64,000 bases of DNA from Chitinophaga sp. CB10 (GTDB lineage Bacteria; Bacteroidota; Bacteroidia; Chitinophagales; Chitinophagaceae), in NCBI GenBank assembly GCA_001870995.2, contig MLAV02000023.1, forward strand, positions 7,264-71,263. The letters are read 5' to 3'. Below, piece after piece: positions 62,352 through 64,000 of this stretch (position 1 is its first letter; each line of letters starts with the position of its first letter). The position numbers and the translations under genes were made by a program. The notes beneath the pieces were generated by a model. The model was not told the origin of the DNA and did not search any database. It saw only the letters and a list, made by a program, of their open reading frames with translations.

Positions 62352-63671
62352 ATGAAAGTGAACACTAAGTTTATTTTAGCCCTCCTTGTGTCTGCCGCTT
62401 TGCTTTCCTGTAAGAAAAGCGACGACGCGCTTACCGCCGCCAGCGGCGCCAACGCCCGCACAGAAACCGTTCCTGCCGCCAGCAGCTATGCGGTGGCGCT
62501 CGCAGGCAACGCCTTCGTTACCAACCTGCCTTCCGGCGCATCGGAAGTAATTACGAGCAACGGGCTGGGCAACTGGACCAACGCCAACAGCGTTACCAGC
62601 GCTTACTTCCGCCTCGGACTCACCGGTACGCTCAAGGTGGGCGTACGTATGAAAGTGCCTTCCGGCACCAGTGTTATCAAAGTAACAGTGAACGGTACCG
62701 CATTTACCAAAACCGTAACAGGCAACTCTTACATCGATTACAACATCGATTCCGTGAACATCACCAGCGCGGGCTATGTGAAAGTAGACCTGCAGGGGGT
62801 GAGCAAAACAGGCAGCTACTTCGGGGATGTATCGCATATCCTCATCAGTGGCAGCGCTACGGCCAATAACGTCACTTACGCCAACGATGCGGCTAACTAC
62901 TATTGGTCGCGCCGCGGGCCATCCGTACACCTGGGCTACACCATTCCTTCCGGCACTACGGCCGAATGGTTCTACAACGAAGTAACCGTTCCCGTTGGGG
63001 AAGATAAGATCGGCTCCTACTTTATGAGCAATGGTTTTAACGGTGGTTATTTCGGCATTCAGGTTAACAGCGCTACGGAGCGCCGCGTTCTCTTCTCCAT
63101 CTGGGACCCTGCTGTGGGTACTACCACCCTGGTTCGCAAGGGAACGGGCGTAGTGGATAATACCTTCGGGGGCGAGGGCACGGGCGGCCAGAGCTATCTT
63201 GTATTTAACTGGCAGGCCGGCACTACCTACAAATTCCTGACGCATGTACTGCCGGATGGCGCAGGCGGCACCGATTTCTCTTCCTGGATTTATACCCCGG
63301 AAACCAGTACCTGGCGCTTCATTGCCACCTGGAAGCAGCCCAATACGACCACCTATCTGGGCGGGCTTTATTCTTTCCTGGAAAACTTCAATGATACAAA
63401 AGGCTACCTGGGCAGAAGCGCCCAATATAGCAACGCCTGGATCCGTTCTACCGCCGGCGTGTGGACGGAAATCACTTCCGCGAAGTTTACGGCGGATGCC
63501 ACTGCCACCAATGATCAGCGCCGCGATTACGCCGGCGGGGTCGACAGCAGTACCGGCCGCTTCTTCCTGAAAAACTGCGGTTTCTTCAGCAATTATGTAA
63601 ACTACAATACCACGTTTACCCGTCCGGCTACCGGTGTGGCGCCAACGGTTAATCTGAGTACGCTGCCTTAA
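62352..63671 (+). CDS. DUF5077/DUF3472 lipoprotein
   Basis: A 439-aa lipoprotein (lipobox LVSAALLSC). The N-terminal domain (about 45-170) fits DUF5077, a beta-sandwich thought to bind carbohydrate. The DUF3472 domain follows (SVHLGYTIPSGTTAEWFYNEVTVP, GGYFGIQVNSATERRVLFSIWD, GTGGQSYLVFNWQAG, RDYAGGVD). These proteins are usually exported and surface-linked in Bacteroidota. Their function is unknown, though lectin-like folds suggest glycan binding. It is divergent from the sigma gene at 61472 and may be induced with that SusCD train; this is inference. Confidence 0.85.
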   Translation: MKVNTKFILALLVSAALLSCKKSDDALTAASGANARTETVPAASSYAVALAGNAFVTNLPSGASEVITSNGLGNWTNANSVTSAYFRLGLTGTLKVGVRMKVPSGTSVIKVTVNGTAFTKTVTGNSYIDYNIDSVNITSAGYVKVDLQGVSKTGSYFGDVSHILISGSATANNVTYANDAANYYWSRRGPSVHLGYTIPSGTTAEWFYNEVTVPVGEDKIGSYFMSNGFNGGYFGIQVNSATERRVLFSIWDPAVGTTTLVRKGTGVVDNTFGGEGTGGQSYLVFNWQAGTTYKFLTHVLPDGAGGTDFSSWIYTPETSTWRFIATWKQPNTTTYLGGLYSFLENFNDTKGYLGRSAQYSNAWIRSTAGVWTEITSAKFTADATATNDQRRDYAGGVDSSTGRFFLKNCGFFSNYVNYNTTFTRPATGVAPTVNLSTLP

Positions 63672-63704
63672 TGAGCAGGATTGCTTAATGAAGGTGGAGG
63701 AAAC

Positions 63705-63737
63705 AAACAGGTCAGGGCATATCGCCCTGACCTGTTT
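63705..63737 (+). terminator. Rho-independent terminator of the DUF3472 gene
   Basis: A perfect 14-bp stem, AAACAGGTCAGGGC (63705-63718) with its complement at 63724-63737 around a 5-nt loop, ends in TTT. It starts 34 bp after the stop. Confidence 0.9.
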
Positions 63738-63753
63738 GTAAAATAAATTAAGT

Positions 63754-64000
63754 CCGCCCCGGCCGCAGGCCCTCTGCTCCCTTAAAAACTCCCTTCTTTG
63801 CCTCTCTGCCCCTTATGCCTCTCTGCGAGCAACCACCCGCCCCGGCCGCAGGCCCTCTGCTCCCTTAAAAACTCCCTTCTTTGCCTCTCTGCCCCTTATG
63901 CCTCTCTGCGAGCAACCACCCGCTCTGCTCCCTTAAAAACTCCCTTCTTTGCCTCTCTGCCCCTTATGCCTCTCTGCGAGCAACCACCCGCTCTGCTCCC
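63754..64000. repeat. Tandem repeat array running off the window edge
   Basis: Units start at 63754, 63837 and 63920 (83, 83 and 68 bp) with a fourth beginning at 63988. The first two are nearly identical; the third lacks about 15 bp of the GC-rich head. The core includes CTTTGCCTCTCTGCCCCTT and TGCGAGCAACCAC. Read on the other strand it matches the ends of the element at 6570-6803. There is no spacer diversity, so this is not a CRISPR array, and no ORF is apparent. Confidence 0.88.

Noticed and set aside
63754..64000. Possible CRISPR array at the right edge
   Set aside because: The units are 83 bp and almost identical throughout, with no unique spacers and no cas gene in the window; it is a simple tandem repeat.
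1..64000. tRNA, rRNA or integrase-linked attachment sites
   Set aside because: I saw no cloverleaf-like sequence, rRNA segment or integrase gene on reading; a tRNA-scanning program would be needed to exclude a tRNA formally.

Overview
The window is chromosomal DNA of a Bacteroidota bacterium. Chitinophaga or a close relative in the Chitinophagaceae fits best. The evidence is two complete sigma/FecR/SusC/SusD trains, many lipoproteins with a Cys lipobox, DUF4843, DUF5077/DUF3472 and DUF2490 proteins, promoters of the Bacteroidota TTTG/TAnnTTTG type, and the absence of clear Shine-Dalgarno sites. This is a gene-content inference; no rRNA or tRNA gene is present to confirm it.

Layout. 1-3204 (minus) is a rhamnogalacturonan lyase cut by the window edge and carrying an unusual propeller-like N-terminal extension. 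3690-4827 holds an unknown small gene divergent from an ECF sigma factor. 5092-11568 (plus) is the highlight: a complete ribosomal-peptide (RiPP) cluster of the grasp-with-spasm type. It has two double-glycine precursor peptides, a strong hairpin, an ATP-grasp ligase, a repeat element that has overrun the ligase 3' end, an unrecognised 59-aa gene, a SPASM-domain maturase without a visible radical-SAM CxxxCxxC motif, a C39 peptidase-ABC exporter and a HlyD-type adaptor. The precursors would be modified, cleaved after Gly-Gly and exported by the last two proteins. A GH28 polygalacturonase follows.

13083-25968 (minus) is a regulated outer-membrane uptake locus: ECF sigma, FecR anti-sigma, SusC, SusD, DUF4843, PKD-like lipoprotein, TlpA-like thioredoxin and a large zinc metalloprotease. 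Its content points to peptide or protein use rather than glycans. 26097-28738 holds a possibly frameshifted small gene and a tandem pair of HNH proteins of unknown role. 28941-40682 is mostly single-gene metabolism and regulation: GNATs, an FMN reductase, an alcohol dehydrogenase, an ArsR-SRPBCC-DoxX-YdeI operon, an AraC/aldo-keto reductase divergent pair, a PL9-like pectate lyase, Ogt, a thioesterase and an acyltransferase.

40855-49249 is rich in secreted and envelope proteins: two HExxH metalloproteases, a BamA/TamA-like barrel, a JAMM-like exported protein, an acyltransferase and a DUF2490 barrel. 49474-54763 holds a TetR/SDR pair with two identical palindromic operators, an ECF41-type sigma factor with a small partner, AlkB, and an AraC-like/SDR/NTF2-like group. 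54847-62071 (minus) is a second sigma-FecR-SusC-SusD train. A DUF3472 lipoprotein and a tandem repeat array, related in sequence to the repeat inside the RiPP cluster, close the window.
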